The notes under the pieces were generated by a model. The model searched no databases. It worked only from the letters and a program-made list of their open reading frames with translations, and was not told where the DNA came from. The position numbers were made by a program, and so were the translations under genes. From Bacillota bacterium (GTDB lineage Bacteria > Bacillota > Clostridia > Christensenellales > SZUA-584), in contig JAEWBO010000005.1 of NCBI GenBank assembly GCA_023391105.1, positions 71,255 to 135,254 of the forward strand: a stretch of 64,000 nucleotides of DNA, given 5' to 3'. How positions within the stretch are numbered: the first letter of the stretch is position 1; each line of letters opens with the position of its first letter. Shown here piece by piece: positions 50,218-59,217 of this stretch.

Positions 50218-51240
50218 ATGAAACTATTAAACGGAATTAATTTTGGCGGCTATCTATCACAATGCCATCATAATGCGGCACATTATGATGCTTTTATTCA
50301 TGAGGGCGACGTGGTAAACATAGCGGAGTGGGGGTTTGATCATATTCGAATTCCTATAGATTACGAAGTGCTTGAGGATGAATCAGGAGAAGCAAAGGCA
50401 GAAAACGATCATTACATAGACCGTTTTATCGATTGGTGCCAAAAACAGCATTTGAATGTGGTTTTAGACTTACATAAAGCATATGGTTACGATTTTAATG
50501 ACGCCGGGAATAGTGAACGCAATAATTTATTTACCAGTGAACGATTAAGACAAAGATTTATTCGCTTATGGATACGATTGGCTAAGCGTTATGGCCAATT
50601 TGAAGGGATTGCATTTGAACTGCTAAATGAAGTCGTAGAGGAAAACAATGCAGAATTATGGAATGAGCTGATTGAAGACACCGTTAAAGCTATTCGTATT
50701 TATGCACCAACCGTGCCCATTATTTATGGCGGAATTCAGTGGAACAGCGCAAAGACATTAAAGCTATTAAGAAAGCCGGAAGACCCCAATATAATCTACA
50801 CCTTTCATTTGTACGAACCGTTGTTGTTTACCCATCAGAAGGCTCATTGGGTACCGAATATGATAATGGACAAAGACATTGACTATCCCAAGGACATGTC
50901 ATACTTCAAAGAAGAGTCCCAAAGACTGGGCGATAAGGGCAAAGACGTGGTTGAATCCGATTGTACAGAAATGGGAATCCCTTTTATTGAGGAAATGGTG
51001 AGAGAAGCTGTTAAGGCCGCCGAAAATGCGGGTGCCCGTTTATATTGCGGAGAATTTGGTGTGATCGACAGAGCGCCGGTTGGCGACACGCTTCGTTGGT
51101 TCAAGGATGTCCTGCATGTATTTCGGAAATATGATATCGGCAGTGCGGTCTGGTCTTATCGGGAGATGGATTTTGGGATATTTGATTCTCATTACGATCC
51201 CATTCGGGATTCTTTGCTAAAAATATTAACGCAGAAGTAG
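50218..51240 (+). CDS. Glycoside hydrolase family 5 enzyme (intracellular)
   Basis: 340 residues from ATG 50218 (AGGGG 10 bases upstream). GH5 (cellulase) barrel: start NGINFGG, RIPIDY, acid/base in FELLNEV (about E138) and nucleophile in YCGEFGV (about E279). No signal peptide, so it would act inside the cell on imported oligosaccharides. Substrate could be a beta-glucan, mannan or glycosphingolipid-like glycoside. Confidence 0.88.
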   Translation: MKLLNGINFGGYLSQCHHNAAHYDAFIHEGDVVNIAEWGFDHIRIPIDYEVLEDESGEAKAENDHYIDRFIDWCQKQHLNVVLDLHKAYGYDFNDAGNSERNNLFTSERLRQRFIRLWIRLAKRYGQFEGIAFELLNEVVEENNAELWNELIEDTVKAIRIYAPTVPIIYGGIQWNSAKTLKLLRKPEDPNIIYTFHLYEPLLFTHQKAHWVPNMIMDKDIDYPKDMSYFKEESQRLGDKGKDVVESDCTEMGIPFIEEMVREAVKAAENAGARLYCGEFGVIDRAPVGDTLRWFKDVLHVFRKYDIGSAVWSYREMDFGIFDSHYDPIRDSLLKILTQK

Positions 51241-51318
51241 TGCACGGTTGCATCTATATCTGAAGGCATCTTTATTAAAGAATTGGAATTCATGAATAAT
51301 ATGTTATATTTGAAAATA

Positions 51319-51346
51319 TAAAAAAAGATGCATCTTTCGATACATC
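51319..51346 (-). terminator. Terminator of the ATPase/PD-(D/E)XK cassette
   Basis: Minus strand GATGTAT-CGAAAG-ATGCATC with seven T residues after it, 12 bases past the last gene. Confidence 0.8.
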
Positions 51347-51357
51347 CCATGACCAGA

Positions 51358-51930
51358 TTATGCCATTTTTTCATCAGCTTCCATTAAATTTACGAATTTC
51401 TTGTGAAAAACTTCTTTCGAATATGTATGGGTCTCCTTAAAGAGGTATTTTTGAAATTTTTCAATATCAAATAGCGTTTCTTCTTTTCGAGCAAGTCCCA
51501 TAATATATGAAAAATTTTCCGATCGACCTTCAGATTCTTGTACTTTTGTATACTTAATAGAATTATACACTAAGATATAAATTATTTTATCTCTCGAAAA
51601 ATCAAAATTAGGGATAACATTTAGATCAATAAGCATTATTATACTATCATAAAGCTTTCGATACAAATCTGATTTATCTATTGAACCATTTTTAAATTCG
51701 ATAAAATACCAATAACCATTTTTACATATATATAATGCATCATTAGACTTTGGAACAAAAGACCATCCTTTTCCTCTGCAATACTCGTTAGGAATTTTAT
51801 CATAATGTATTACACTTAGAGAACTTTCACACATACTTAATTTATTACAGGTATCTAATGACGCTTTCTTTAAAGTACAAACGTGATCTTTAAATACATC
51901 TGGCAAATTATTCATTATATCTTCTGTCAT
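51358..51930 (-). CDS. PD-(D/E)XK-like putative nuclease, partner of the AAA ATPase
   Basis: 190 residues, A/T-rich. SNDALYICKNGYWYFIEFKNG gives D64, then E78-F-K80: the D-x13-E-x-K core of PD-(D/E)XK nucleases, on predicted strands, with E35 as possible motif I and helix KLYDSIIMLID following. No family name is recognised. It starts 10 bases after the ATPase stop, so both are cotranslated, and a terminator follows. A nuclease role is inferred from the motif and context; a DNA-binding but inactive fold is possible. Confidence 0.6.
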   Translation of the reverse strand: MTEDIMNNLPDVFKDHVCTLKKASLDTCNKLSMCESSLSVIHYDKIPNEYCRGKGWSFVPKSNDALYICKNGYWYFIEFKNGSIDKSDLYRKLYDSIIMLIDLNVIPNFDFSRDKIIYILVYNSIKYTKVQESEGRSENFSYIMGLARKEETLFDIEKFQKYLFKETHTYSKEVFHKKFVNLMEADEKMA

Positions 51931-51940
51931 TTTCCCCTCA

Positions 51941-53227
51941 CTAATTATTATTCAATTCATAACGTAGTGAATCTAAAATTTCTATAGGAGATGCCAATTT
52001 CTTGTAAATCAAGTCAATGTTATCTGTAACTTGTTCCATTTTAACTCTGTTACTCTCCATGGAAGATAGATAGTAATTTACTTTTTTTTCAATCCCATGC
52101 TTTATTGAATATAGGTTGATTGCATCTAAAAAATATGGACTATGTGTTGCAACAACGATAGATAAATCAAAGTGCTTTTGCAATAATACAATCAATTCTG
52201 CATAAGCAATTTGCCATTGTGGGTGTAGATGTATTTCTGGTTCATCTAAAACAAGCACATCTTTCTCTCTAATGCTTCCTTTTTCTAATAACATTTTAAT
52301 AATAATGAATGATTTAATACCCGTTGAAAGATTATTAAAATATATGGGTTTTAAAAAGTCTTCTCTTTCCAAAAAATACTCGTCCTTCTTTTCTGTAATC
52401 TGGCCATCCACTATATGCTGTATTGCTTGATAAACTTCGTTTAGTTTTTCCTTAACAAGAACAGATTCTATTATTCCTTCCATTACATTTTCTTTTGTAG
52501 TACTTGTAAGTAAATTTCTTAAATAATCATCCATAGTATTTAGATCATTAAAATAAGACAGAGAATCAATAACAAATGGATTATCAATATAAATAGCATG
52601 GTGCATAATCGCAATTTCTGATGAGAAATCTGTACAAATGCTATCAGAAAAAGTCACATTAATTTTTTTATTCTTGATAATTAATTGTAATTCTGCTTTA
52701 AGATCACTCTCAATTAATGAATTAAGTTGATAATGAAAAATGTTATTGAAGTACCGAGTTAGTAATTCAAGAGTAATGTGTTCTTCAGATAATACAAGTA
52801 TAGAAGAAATCTTTTCGACCAGAGGATCAACCAAATCATTCAACTCATTTTTTTCAAAATCCTGACTTTTCATTTGCCGTATTATAATTCTTCGTATGTC
52901 ATCATTATCTATTTTAGGACTATTTATCATTTGGATTTTAAAATTAGATGCAACTTTACGTGTAAAGCTATGTGTTTTTTTTAGAGCTAATTCACGAGTT
53001 AGGTTCATTGGGTAATTCTGAAGCAACCGGCGGCATGAAGTCTGAATTTCATTAATGCGCTGTATCGCGATTTTGTCTTCAATTGAAGAAATTGAATTGA
53101 AGAGACAAAAGAGTATCTTTCCAATCGTGCTTTTCCCTGTATTATTCTCTCCGGCAATCACAGTGATTCCATCGACAATAATTTCTGCTTTTCCAATTTT
53201 TGAAAAATTATTAATCTGTAATTTCAT
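51941..53227 (-). CDS. SMC/RecF-like AAA family ATPase of a two-gene cassette
   Basis: 428 residues. ATG 53227 is preferred over 53242, since AAAGGG lies between them. Walker A GENNTGKST (26-34), ABC-type signature LSTGIKSF (about 295-302), Walker B LVLDEPEIHLHPQW (about 325-338) and switch ATHSPYFLDA. The middle part is helical and unconserved-looking, as in AAA_21/DUF3696-type proteins. No C-terminal TOPRIM domain, so not an OLD nuclease. The A/T-rich composition marks recent transfer next to ribosomal genes. Confidence 0.85.
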   Translation of the reverse strand: MKLQINNFSKIGKAEIIVDGITVIAGENNTGKSTIGKILFCLFNSISSIEDKIAIQRINEIQTSCRRLLQNYPMNLTRELALKKTHSFTRKVASNFKIQMINSPKIDNDDIRRIIIRQMKSQDFEKNELNDLVDPLVEKISSILVLSEEHITLELLTRYFNNIFHYQLNSLIESDLKAELQLIIKNKKINVTFSDSICTDFSSEIAIMHHAIYIDNPFVIDSLSYFNDLNTMDDYLRNLLTSTTKENVMEGIIESVLVKEKLNEVYQAIQHIVDGQITEKKDEYFLEREDFLKPIYFNNLSTGIKSFIIIKMLLEKGSIREKDVLVLDEPEIHLHPQWQIAYAELIVLLQKHFDLSIVVATHSPYFLDAINLYSIKHGIEKKVNYYLSSMESNRVKMEQVTDNIDLIYKKLASPIEILDSLRYELNNN

Positions 53228-53340
53228 ATAAACCCTTTTCATAAAAAAGATTACAAACAGTACTAATACGATTTTACCCTATATATCTTAAAAATACAAT
53301 TGAAACCATTGCAGAAAAATCTCCAGAAAGAAAATTGAAT

Positions 53341-53369
53341 AAGCCTACAAACAAACTGTTTGTAGGCTT
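53341..53369 (-). terminator. Terminator of rplM-rpsI
   Basis: 13-bp perfect stem AAGCCTACAAACA / TGTTTGTAGGCTT with T-rich flank; 22 bases past rpsI. Confidence 0.88.
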
Positions 53370-53390
53370 TCGATTAGGTATAGAAACTTA

Positions 53391-53783
53391 TTATCTCTTG
53401 GAGAACTGCGGTGCACGTCTTGCGGCTTTGAGGCCGTATTTCTTTCTTTCCTTCATACGTGCGTCTCTTGTTAAGAATCCGGCTTTCTTCACAATCGTGC
53501 GGAGCTCTGGCTCAGCCTTGATGAGCGCGCGGGCGATACCGTGACGGATCGCGCCGGCCTGTCCTGTGTAGCCGCCGCCCTTAACGGTGACGGACACGTC
53601 GTATTTGCCAAGCGTATCGGTGAGCACCAGCGGAGACTTAAGCAGCATACGCAGTGTTTCAAAACCGAAGTACTCATCGATCGTTTTTTTATTGACGAGC
53701 ATTTTGCCGTTGCCGGGGGATAGGATCACCCGTGCGACAGAGCTCTTTCTTCTTCCCGTGCCTAAAAACTGTATCTTTGCCAC
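53391..53783 (-). CDS. rpsI: 30S ribosomal protein S9
   Basis: 130 residues, standard length. GTGRRKSSVARV start, GGGYTGQAGAIRHGIARAL core, and the C-terminal KKYGLKAARRAPQFSKR tail, which reaches the P-site tRNA. Directly follows rplM, the universal bacterial order. Confidence 0.98.
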   Translation of the reverse strand: MAKIQFLGTGRRKSSVARVILSPGNGKMLVNKKTIDEYFGFETLRMLLKSPLVLTDTLGKYDVSVTVKGGGYTGQAGAIRHGIARALIKAEPELRTIVKKAGFLTRDARMKERKKYGLKAARRAPQFSKR

Positions 53784-53785
53784 GA

Positions 53786-54229
53786 TTAATTCCTCCTACC
53801 TTTGAGCTCTAAAGGCTCGGGCTTTTGTGCTGCGTGGTCATGCTCAGGGCCTTTAAAGATTTTCACCTTGGTGAGCATCTGGTGGCCAAGCTTGTTTTTG
53901 GGCAGCATGCGGCGAATTGCTTCGTACATCGCAAATTCCGGCTTTTCCTGCATAAGGTGTTCGTACTTGGTTTCCTTTATATGTCCCATGTAACCCGAAT
54001 GACGATAGTAAATCTTCTGGCTGAGCTTGTTTCCTGTGAACACAGCTTTCTCAGCATTGATGATGATAACATAGTCGCCCGTGTCGACATGCGGCGTAAA
54101 TTCCGGCTTGTTCTTGCCTCTCAAGATAGACGCGACCTGGCTGGCCAGACGGCCGAAAACCATGCCGTCGGCATCAACGAGATACCATTTGCGTTCTACA
54201 GAGCCGGGCTTTGCCATATATGATTTCAT
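53786..54229 (-). CDS. rplM: 50S ribosomal protein L13
   Basis: 147 residues. WYLVDADGMVFGRLASQVA, NAEKAVFTGNK, YRHSGYMG and MLPKNKLG are L13 signatures. Two bases separate it from rpsI, with GGAGG inside. Upstream lies a probable autoregulatory leader. Confidence 0.98.
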   Translation of the reverse strand: MKSYMAKPGSVERKWYLVDADGMVFGRLASQVASILRGKNKPEFTPHVDTGDYVIIINAEKAVFTGNKLSQKIYYRHSGYMGHIKETKYEHLMQEKPEFAMYEAIRRMLPKNKLGHQMLTKVKIFKGPEHDHAAQKPEPLELKGRRN

Positions 54230-54231
54230 TA

Positions 54232-54300
54232 GGCTTCCTCCCAGTGTTTTGCTTATTGGTTATCGCAGCCTATCGATCGGGGCTAGTGATGGATAAACGT
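54232..54300 (-). ncRNA. Probable L13 (rplM) ribosomal-protein leader
   Basis: Minus strand has CACTAGCCCCGATC..TAGGCTGCGATAACC and AATAAGCAAAACACTGGGAGG, resembling the r-leader that lets L13 repress its own operon in Bacillota. AGCC/GGCT and CCA/TGG pairings are visible. Identification is from memory of the motif. Confidence 0.5.
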
Positions 54301-54404
54301 GCAGACTATATTCTATACATTGGAGCCGTGCGTGTCAAGATTTTTTACCATGAATACGGCGCTTTTGTATGCTTTTGTACTAATTATATCCGTCTTCATT
54401 GTTA

Positions 54405-55562
54405 TTATGCCGATTGCGGCTCGCTGTGGAGCCGCGTTGAGACCACAATCAGCGGAATCAGCACCGCCGTGCCAATCAGCAACGACGCCTGCAGACCGAT
54501 TGCGTCACCGATGGCGCCGAACACGGGCGGCGCGGCAAAGCACGCGAGCGTGTATCCAAGGAACACGAGAGAGGACGCGGCTGCGGTATCGTCGGGCACG
54601 ATATTGCAAAGCTCCACGAGATAGGCGGGGAAGTTCATGGACAAGCCCACACCGCCAAGACCCGCGAGCACGCAGACGAGCACAGGATCTGTGCAAAGCA
54701 GCATGGCGGTAAAAGCGACGAGTGCCAGCGCGCTGGTGTACGGCAGCACCTTTTTTGCGGGCGCGTTGTGGAGCACCTGCGCATAAACGAGGCGGCCCAG
54801 CATCGTGCCTAAAAACAAAGAGCTGAGTGCCACGGCGCTTTGGAGCGCACTGCCGCCAATCAGCGTCATATAGCTTGAAATGAAGTAGACCATGCAGATC
54901 TGAACGATTGCGTTTAAAATGGCCGCTGTGAGATATAGCTTAAGCCCCTGGCGCTTAAGCGTGCGCAGCAGCTTGCCAAGGCCGCCAAGGTTTTGCCGCT
55001 TTTGCATCAGCGGCATCGCGGCTTCTCTGCGCAGCGCGAGGAAAAAAACGAGCGCGCACAGCGCCGTGAAAATGCCCAGGCCTAAGAATACGGGCGTGTA
55101 GCCGCTGCCCAGCAGCATCGCGAAGAACGGCCCCGCCGCGCCCGCTGCCGACCACAGTGCTTGCATCAGTCCGATATGAAAGCTCTTCTTTTGTGGTGAT
55201 AAATCCGCGATAATCGCGTTGGAGAGCGTATCCACGACGTTGTTAAACAGGCCGAGCAGCAAAAACAGCGCATAAAGGATAAGCAATATGTCGCTGATGC
55301 CAATAAAAATGATGACGGCCGCGAGTAGAATCGCGCATATCGCCATGATACGTGTTTTGTTAAGCGCTGAGAAAACGCTGAAGCACAGCAGCACGGAAAG
55401 CGCCGTGCCGATAGACTGCAATGTAGAGAAAAGCCCGGCTTCGGCAAGCGAGAGCGAAAATGCGTCGCGCATGGCGGGTATCATGTATCCCAGTACCGTG
55501 AGGTACAGCGCGAGCGCCATGACGGGCGGATAGACGAAAAATGGCTTGTGTTCTTGCTTCAT
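54405..55562 (-). CDS. Major facilitator superfamily transporter
   Basis: 385 residues with about 12 helices. Helix 2-3 loop ALNKTR resembles the degenerate MFS loop motif. The central loop is KRQNLGGLGKLLRTLKRQG. No substrate motifs are recognised; sugar or drug efflux are both possible. It is transcribed toward rplM and separated by about 175 bases. Confidence 0.88.
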   Translation of the reverse strand: MKQEHKPFFVYPPVMALALYLTVLGYMIPAMRDAFSLSLAEAGLFSTLQSIGTALSVLLCFSVFSALNKTRIMAICAILLAAVIIFIGISDILLILYALFLLLGLFNNVVDTLSNAIIADLSPQKKSFHIGLMQALWSAAGAAGPFFAMLLGSGYTPVFLGLGIFTALCALVFFLALRREAAMPLMQKRQNLGGLGKLLRTLKRQGLKLYLTAAILNAIVQICMVYFISSYMTLIGGSALQSAVALSSLFLGTMLGRLVYAQVLHNAPAKKVLPYTSALALVAFTAMLLCTDPVLVCVLAGLGGVGLSMNFPAYLVELCNIVPDDTAAASSLVFLGYTLACFAAPPVFGAIGDAIGLQASLLIGTAVLIPLIVVSTRLHSEPQSA

Positions 55563-55739
55563 GCGTAACCTCGATGAATATGATGCGCATTATATCACAA
55601 AGCGGCTTCAAATGTATACAAGCATAAGATGTAAGGCATGGCTGCGTTTTGTTGAAGTGTCTTTTCATGAAAGCGCCGCCGTGGTATGATATGGGACATA
55701 GGAGACGGGGCACATACATTCGCCTCGGTATGATAAGCT

Positions 55740-57056
55740 GTGGATAATTTGTTTGAAAACAACATGAATAAAAAGGCGCCGCTGGCCGACAGGATGCGCC
55801 CGCGCACCATCGACGAGTTTTTCGGCCAGTCGCATATCGTGGGCAAGGGCAAGCTGCTGCGCCGCGCCATCGAGACGGACTCTCTGACGTCATCGATTTT
55901 CTTCGGGCCGCCGGGCTCGGGCAAGACAACGCTGGCATCGGTGATCGCAAACACCACGGGCGCGGCGTTTGAGAAACTCAACGCCGTCACAAGCGGCGTG
56001 AAGGATGTGCGCGTCATCATCGATAAGGCGCGCGAAAGGCTGGCGCTATACGGACAGCCCACTTACTTGCTGCTTGACGAGTGCCACCGATGGAGCAAAA
56101 CGCAGAGCGACAGCATACTGCCCGCGATAGAAAAGGGCATTATTCGCTTTATTGGCTCGACGACGGAGAACCCGATGGTGAGCATGACGAGCGCCATTGT
56201 GAGCCGGTGCCGTCTTTTCCAGTTCTTCTCGCTGACTCAGGACGACGTCAAACAGATCGTCGGCATGGCGTTGGGTGACAGCGAACGCGGTCTTGGCGCG
56301 CTGGACGTGGTTTTGGAGCCCGAGGCGCTGGAGCATATCGCGAACGTGGCCAACGGCGACGCGAGAACGGCGCTTAATGCCGTGGAGCTTGCGGTTCTCA
56401 CCACCTCGCCGAATAAAGACGGACAGATCGTGATTGGTCTGGATATTGCGGAGGAATCGATACAGCGGCGCGCGGTGCGCTGCGACGAAGAGGAATACTA
56501 CAACATGCTGAGCGCGTTTTGCAAATCGCTGCGCGGCTCAGACGCGGACGCAGCGCTGTTCTGGTTTGCGCGGCTTATCTACGCCGGCGTGGATCCGCGG
56601 CTCATTATGCGGCGCATATTTGCGCACGCGAGCGAGGACGTGGGGCTTGCCAACCCCTCCGCGATGACGCAGGCGGCCGCCGCCGCGCAGGCGCTGGAGT
56701 TCGTCGGCATGCCCGAAGCGCGGCTTTCTATCGCGCAGGCGATCATTTTCCTCTGCGAATCTCCCAAGTCCAATGCGGTCGTGATGGCGGTGGACGGCGC
56801 TTTTTCGGACGCGGAGCACGCGTATCAGGTGCCCGTGCCGCTGCATCTGCGCGACACGCATTACCACGGCGCGGGTGAGCTGGGCAACGGTAAGGGATAC
56901 AAATATCCGCACGACTTCGAGCGGCATTATACGCCGCAGCAATACCTGCCCGACAACCTTGTGGGCACGATGTATTACAAGCCATCTGACGAGGGGTATG
57001 AAAAGAAAATCAAAGAAAGCCGAAGGCTGATGAAAAGAGAAAAGGGTGAATCATAA
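55740..57056 (+). CDS. rarA: Replication-associated recombination protein A (MgsA)
   Basis: 438 residues. GTG 55740 or ATG 55764 could be the start; the MRPRTIDEFFGQSH motif follows either. Clamp-loader-like AAA+ ATPase: Walker A GPPGSGKTT (about 58), Walker B LLLDECHRW (canonical DEIHRF), sensor GSTTENP, and arginine finger SRCRLF. C-terminal tetramerisation domain. Acts at stalled replication forks. Confidence 0.95.
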   Translation: MDNLFENNMNKKAPLADRMRPRTIDEFFGQSHIVGKGKLLRRAIETDSLTSSIFFGPPGSGKTTLASVIANTTGAAFEKLNAVTSGVKDVRVIIDKARERLALYGQPTYLLLDECHRWSKTQSDSILPAIEKGIIRFIGSTTENPMVSMTSAIVSRCRLFQFFSLTQDDVKQIVGMALGDSERGLGALDVVLEPEALEHIANVANGDARTALNAVELAVLTTSPNKDGQIVIGLDIAEESIQRRAVRCDEEEYYNMLSAFCKSLRGSDADAALFWFARLIYAGVDPRLIMRRIFAHASEDVGLANPSAMTQAAAAAQALEFVGMPEARLSIAQAIIFLCESPKSNAVVMAVDGAFSDAEHAYQVPVPLHLRDTHYHGAGELGNGKGYKYPHDFERHYTPQQYLPDNLVGTMYYKPSDEGYEKKIKESRRLMKREKGES

Positions 57057-57127
57057 GACCGTCAAACGAGCAAAGTTTTCAGATAAATGACCATATAAAC
57101 CTTGCCATTAATAATAGAGGTCGAATT

Positions 57128-57565
57128 ATGATTGCTGGTATTAGCCATATCACACTCATTGTAGAAGATTTACAAAGATCAGCTTGTTTCTTAAAAACCG
57201 TCTTTAATGCCAAAGAAGTTTATTCAAGTCAAGAAAGACAGTTTTCCATTTCGCATGAGAAATTTTTTTTGATAGAAAATGTTTGGATTTGCATCATGAA
57301 AGGTGACTCGTTAAAAGAGCGAACATACAACCATATAGCCTTCAAAATCTCAGAAGATGATTTTGATTCTTACGTTGAACGAATCAGATATATTGGCGTT
57401 GATATACATCCGGAACGATCGCGCTTGGTTGGAGAAGGCCGCTCGATTTATTTTTATGATTTTGACAACCATCTCTTTGAATTGCACACAGGAACTCTTG
57501 AAGAACGCCTTGACACATATTCCAGATTAGATAATGCTCATAAGTCTTTTAGTCAAAACCAATAA
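57128..57565 (+). CDS. fosX: FosX-type fosfomycin resistance hydrolase
   Basis: 145 residues. MIAGISHITLIVEDL start, KFFLIENVWICIMKGDSL, ERTYNHIAF and GEGRSIYFYDFDNHLFELH agree closely with Listeria FosX. Metal ligands are His7, His (YNHIAF) and Glu (LFELH). FosX opens the fosfomycin epoxide with water using Mn2+. A/T-rich versus rarA, so probably transferred. A terminator follows, so it stands alone. Confidence 0.92.
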   Translation: MIAGISHITLIVEDLQRSACFLKTVFNAKEVYSSQERQFSISHEKFFLIENVWICIMKGDSLKERTYNHIAFKISEDDFDSYVERIRYIGVDIHPERSRLVGEGRSIYFYDFDNHLFELHTGTLEERLDTYSRLDNAHKSFSQNQ

Positions 57566-57589
57566 TTCCTTGTGCTCTTTTTTTAACTC

Positions 57590-57628
57590 ACAGCCTTCTG
57601 CGGCGTGTCTTGCAGGAGGCTGTATTTT
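57590..57628 (+). terminator. Terminator of fosX
   Basis: ACAGCCT-T-CTGC / GCAG-G-AGGCTGT, 11 pairs with one internal mismatch, then ATTTT. Confidence 0.8.
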
Positions 57629-57663
57629 ACATAACCATATAATACTACTGGCTAATAAACTAT

Positions 57664-57692
57664 TTGCGAATCAATGGCAGTATTGATATAAT
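57664..57692 (+). promoter_or_regulatory. Promoter of the pantothenate genes
   Basis: TTGCGA (57664-57669), 17-base spacer, perfect TATAAT (57687-57692). The leader (about 110 bases) has a hairpin TTGCG.GGCG / CGCC.CGCAA at 57711-57743 of unknown role. Confidence 0.65.
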
Positions 57693-57806
57693 ACAGCTAC
57701 GGTTTTTTGTTTGCGGGCGTATGCTTTGCGCAGCGCCACGCAAGATAATGAAAAGCCGGAAAATTACAAAGTCGGATATCCTAAACGGAACCCGAACGGA
57801 GGGAAA

Positions 57807-58412
57807 ATGAAAAAGAATACGTTGTTTTGGGTACAGATGTCGCTGTTTACGGCGATTGAGCTGCTTTTCTGCTTTACGGTGCTGGGCTCGCTGCCATTAG
57901 GGCCGGGAATTGTGGCCACTTTGGCGCACATCCCCGCGCTGATTGCCGCGATGACGCTTGGCAAAAAAGCAGGCGCGTTCATCGGGCTGGTGCTGGGAAT
58001 CAGTTCGGTGATTGTGTGGACGCTTATGCCGGCCAATCCGCTTGTGGCCTTTGCCTTTAGTCCATTCGTTCCCAACGGGAATGTGTGGAGCTTACTGATC
58101 AGTGTGGTGCCGCGCTTTGTCTTCCCGATCTTTGCGGCATGGCTTTTTGAAACACTTAAGAAACGTAGAGGGCTGGTGCTTTCGGCTTCTGTGGCGGCGG
58201 GCGCGGGCACTTTTGTGCATTCATTGCTGGTGCTCTCGGGCATATTCTTTGCTTTCCGCGGCAACGACGTGGTGGGTGGCAGCTACACGACCTTTCTCGT
58301 GATGTGGGGCGGACTGAACGCGCTGATCGAAATTGCGCTTGCGGTGATCATCGTGGCGGCTGTCGTTGTGCCCTTAAGCAAGCTAAATACGCGAAGAACC
58401 AGACAGGTTTAA
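57807..58412 (+). CDS. ECF transporter S component, probably pantothenate (PanT-like)
   Basis: 201 residues, six helices. GGAGGG (57798-57803) sets ATG 57807. The TLAHIPALIAAMTLGKKAGA segment and the overall helix layout fit the S-component fold, in which helices 1-3 hold the Ala motif that docks to EcfT. It is directly upstream of coaX, which phosphorylates pantothenate, giving an uptake-plus-trapping pair. The vitamin specificity is inferred from context. The Ecf ATPases and T protein are not in this window. Confidence 0.72.
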   Translation: MKKNTLFWVQMSLFTAIELLFCFTVLGSLPLGPGIVATLAHIPALIAAMTLGKKAGAFIGLVLGISSVIVWTLMPANPLVAFAFSPFVPNGNVWSLLISVVPRFVFPIFAAWLFETLKKRRGLVLSASVAAGAGTFVHSLLVLSGIFFAFRGNDVVGGSYTTFLVMWGGLNALIEIALAVIIVAAVVVPLSKLNTRRTRQV

Positions 58413-58433
58413 TAAAAGTTACTGGAGAGATAA

Positions 58434-59201
58434 ATGATATTTGTCATGGATGTTGGCAACAGCAACATCAAATGCGGCATATTTGAAGGAGATAAACTCA
58501 TCAGCTCCTGGCGTATGGCGACCAAGCTGGAGCGCACGGCGGATGAATACGGTATTCGCATCGAGGCGTTCTTTCACCATGCGGGCCATGAGCCAAAAGA
58601 CGTGAAGGGTATCATCATATCGTCCGTGATTCCGACGATCAACTACACGCTTCAGCACGCATGCGGCACATATTTCGGTCAGCAGGCGAAGTTTGTGGGC
58701 CCCGGTATGAAAACGGGTATCAACATTCTTTACGATAACCCCAAAGAGCTTGGGGCAGACCGGATCGTCAGTGCGCTTGCGGCCTATACGCTGTACGGCG
58801 GGCCATGCATCATTGTGGATTTCGGCACGGCAACCACGTATGGCGCAGTGTCTGAAAGCGGCGACTTTCTGGGCGGCGCGATATGCCCGGGGCTGAAGAT
58901 ATCAGCTGACGCGCTGACGGTCAACGCCGCAAAGCTTCCGCGTGTGGAGCTGGTCAAGCCCGAAAAGGTGATAGCGAAAAACACGATCGCCGGTATGCAG
59001 GCGGGTATCATTTACGGTTACGTGGGTCAGGTGGATTTCATCGTCCGCCGCTTTAAGACCGAGATGGGCGGCAGCCCCAAGGTGATCGCGACGGGCGGGC
59101 TTGCGCGTCTCATCGCGCAGGAAACCAGTGAAATCGACGAGATCAACAGCCTGCTTGCACTGATCGGTCTCAACATGCTCTATAAGAAAAACGCAAAGTA
59201 A
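58434..59201 (+). CDS. coaX: Type III pantothenate kinase
   Basis: 255 residues. DVGNSNIKCGIFEGD (phosphate loop 1), DFGTATTYGAV (PHOSPHATE 2) and GLARLIAQ match CoaX. It makes 4'-phosphopantothenate for coenzyme A and is not feedback-inhibited by CoA. GGAGAG upstream; 16 bases separate it from hom. Confidence 0.96.
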   Translation: MIFVMDVGNSNIKCGIFEGDKLISSWRMATKLERTADEYGIRIEAFFHHAGHEPKDVKGIIISSVIPTINYTLQHACGTYFGQQAKFVGPGMKTGINILYDNPKELGADRIVSALAAYTLYGGPCIIVDFGTATTYGAVSESGDFLGGAICPGLKISADALTVNAAKLPRVELVKPEKVIAKNTIAGMQAGIIYGYVGQVDFIVRRFKTEMGGSPKVIATGGLARLIAQETSEIDEINSLLALIGLNMLYKKNAK

Positions 59202-59217
59202 GGTGAGGGGAAGATAA

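Noticed and set aside
51941..53227. ATPase considered as an OLD-family nuclease (Gabija GajA-like)
   Set aside because: No C-terminal TOPRIM domain or its acidic motifs; the protein ends soon after the ATPase switch region.
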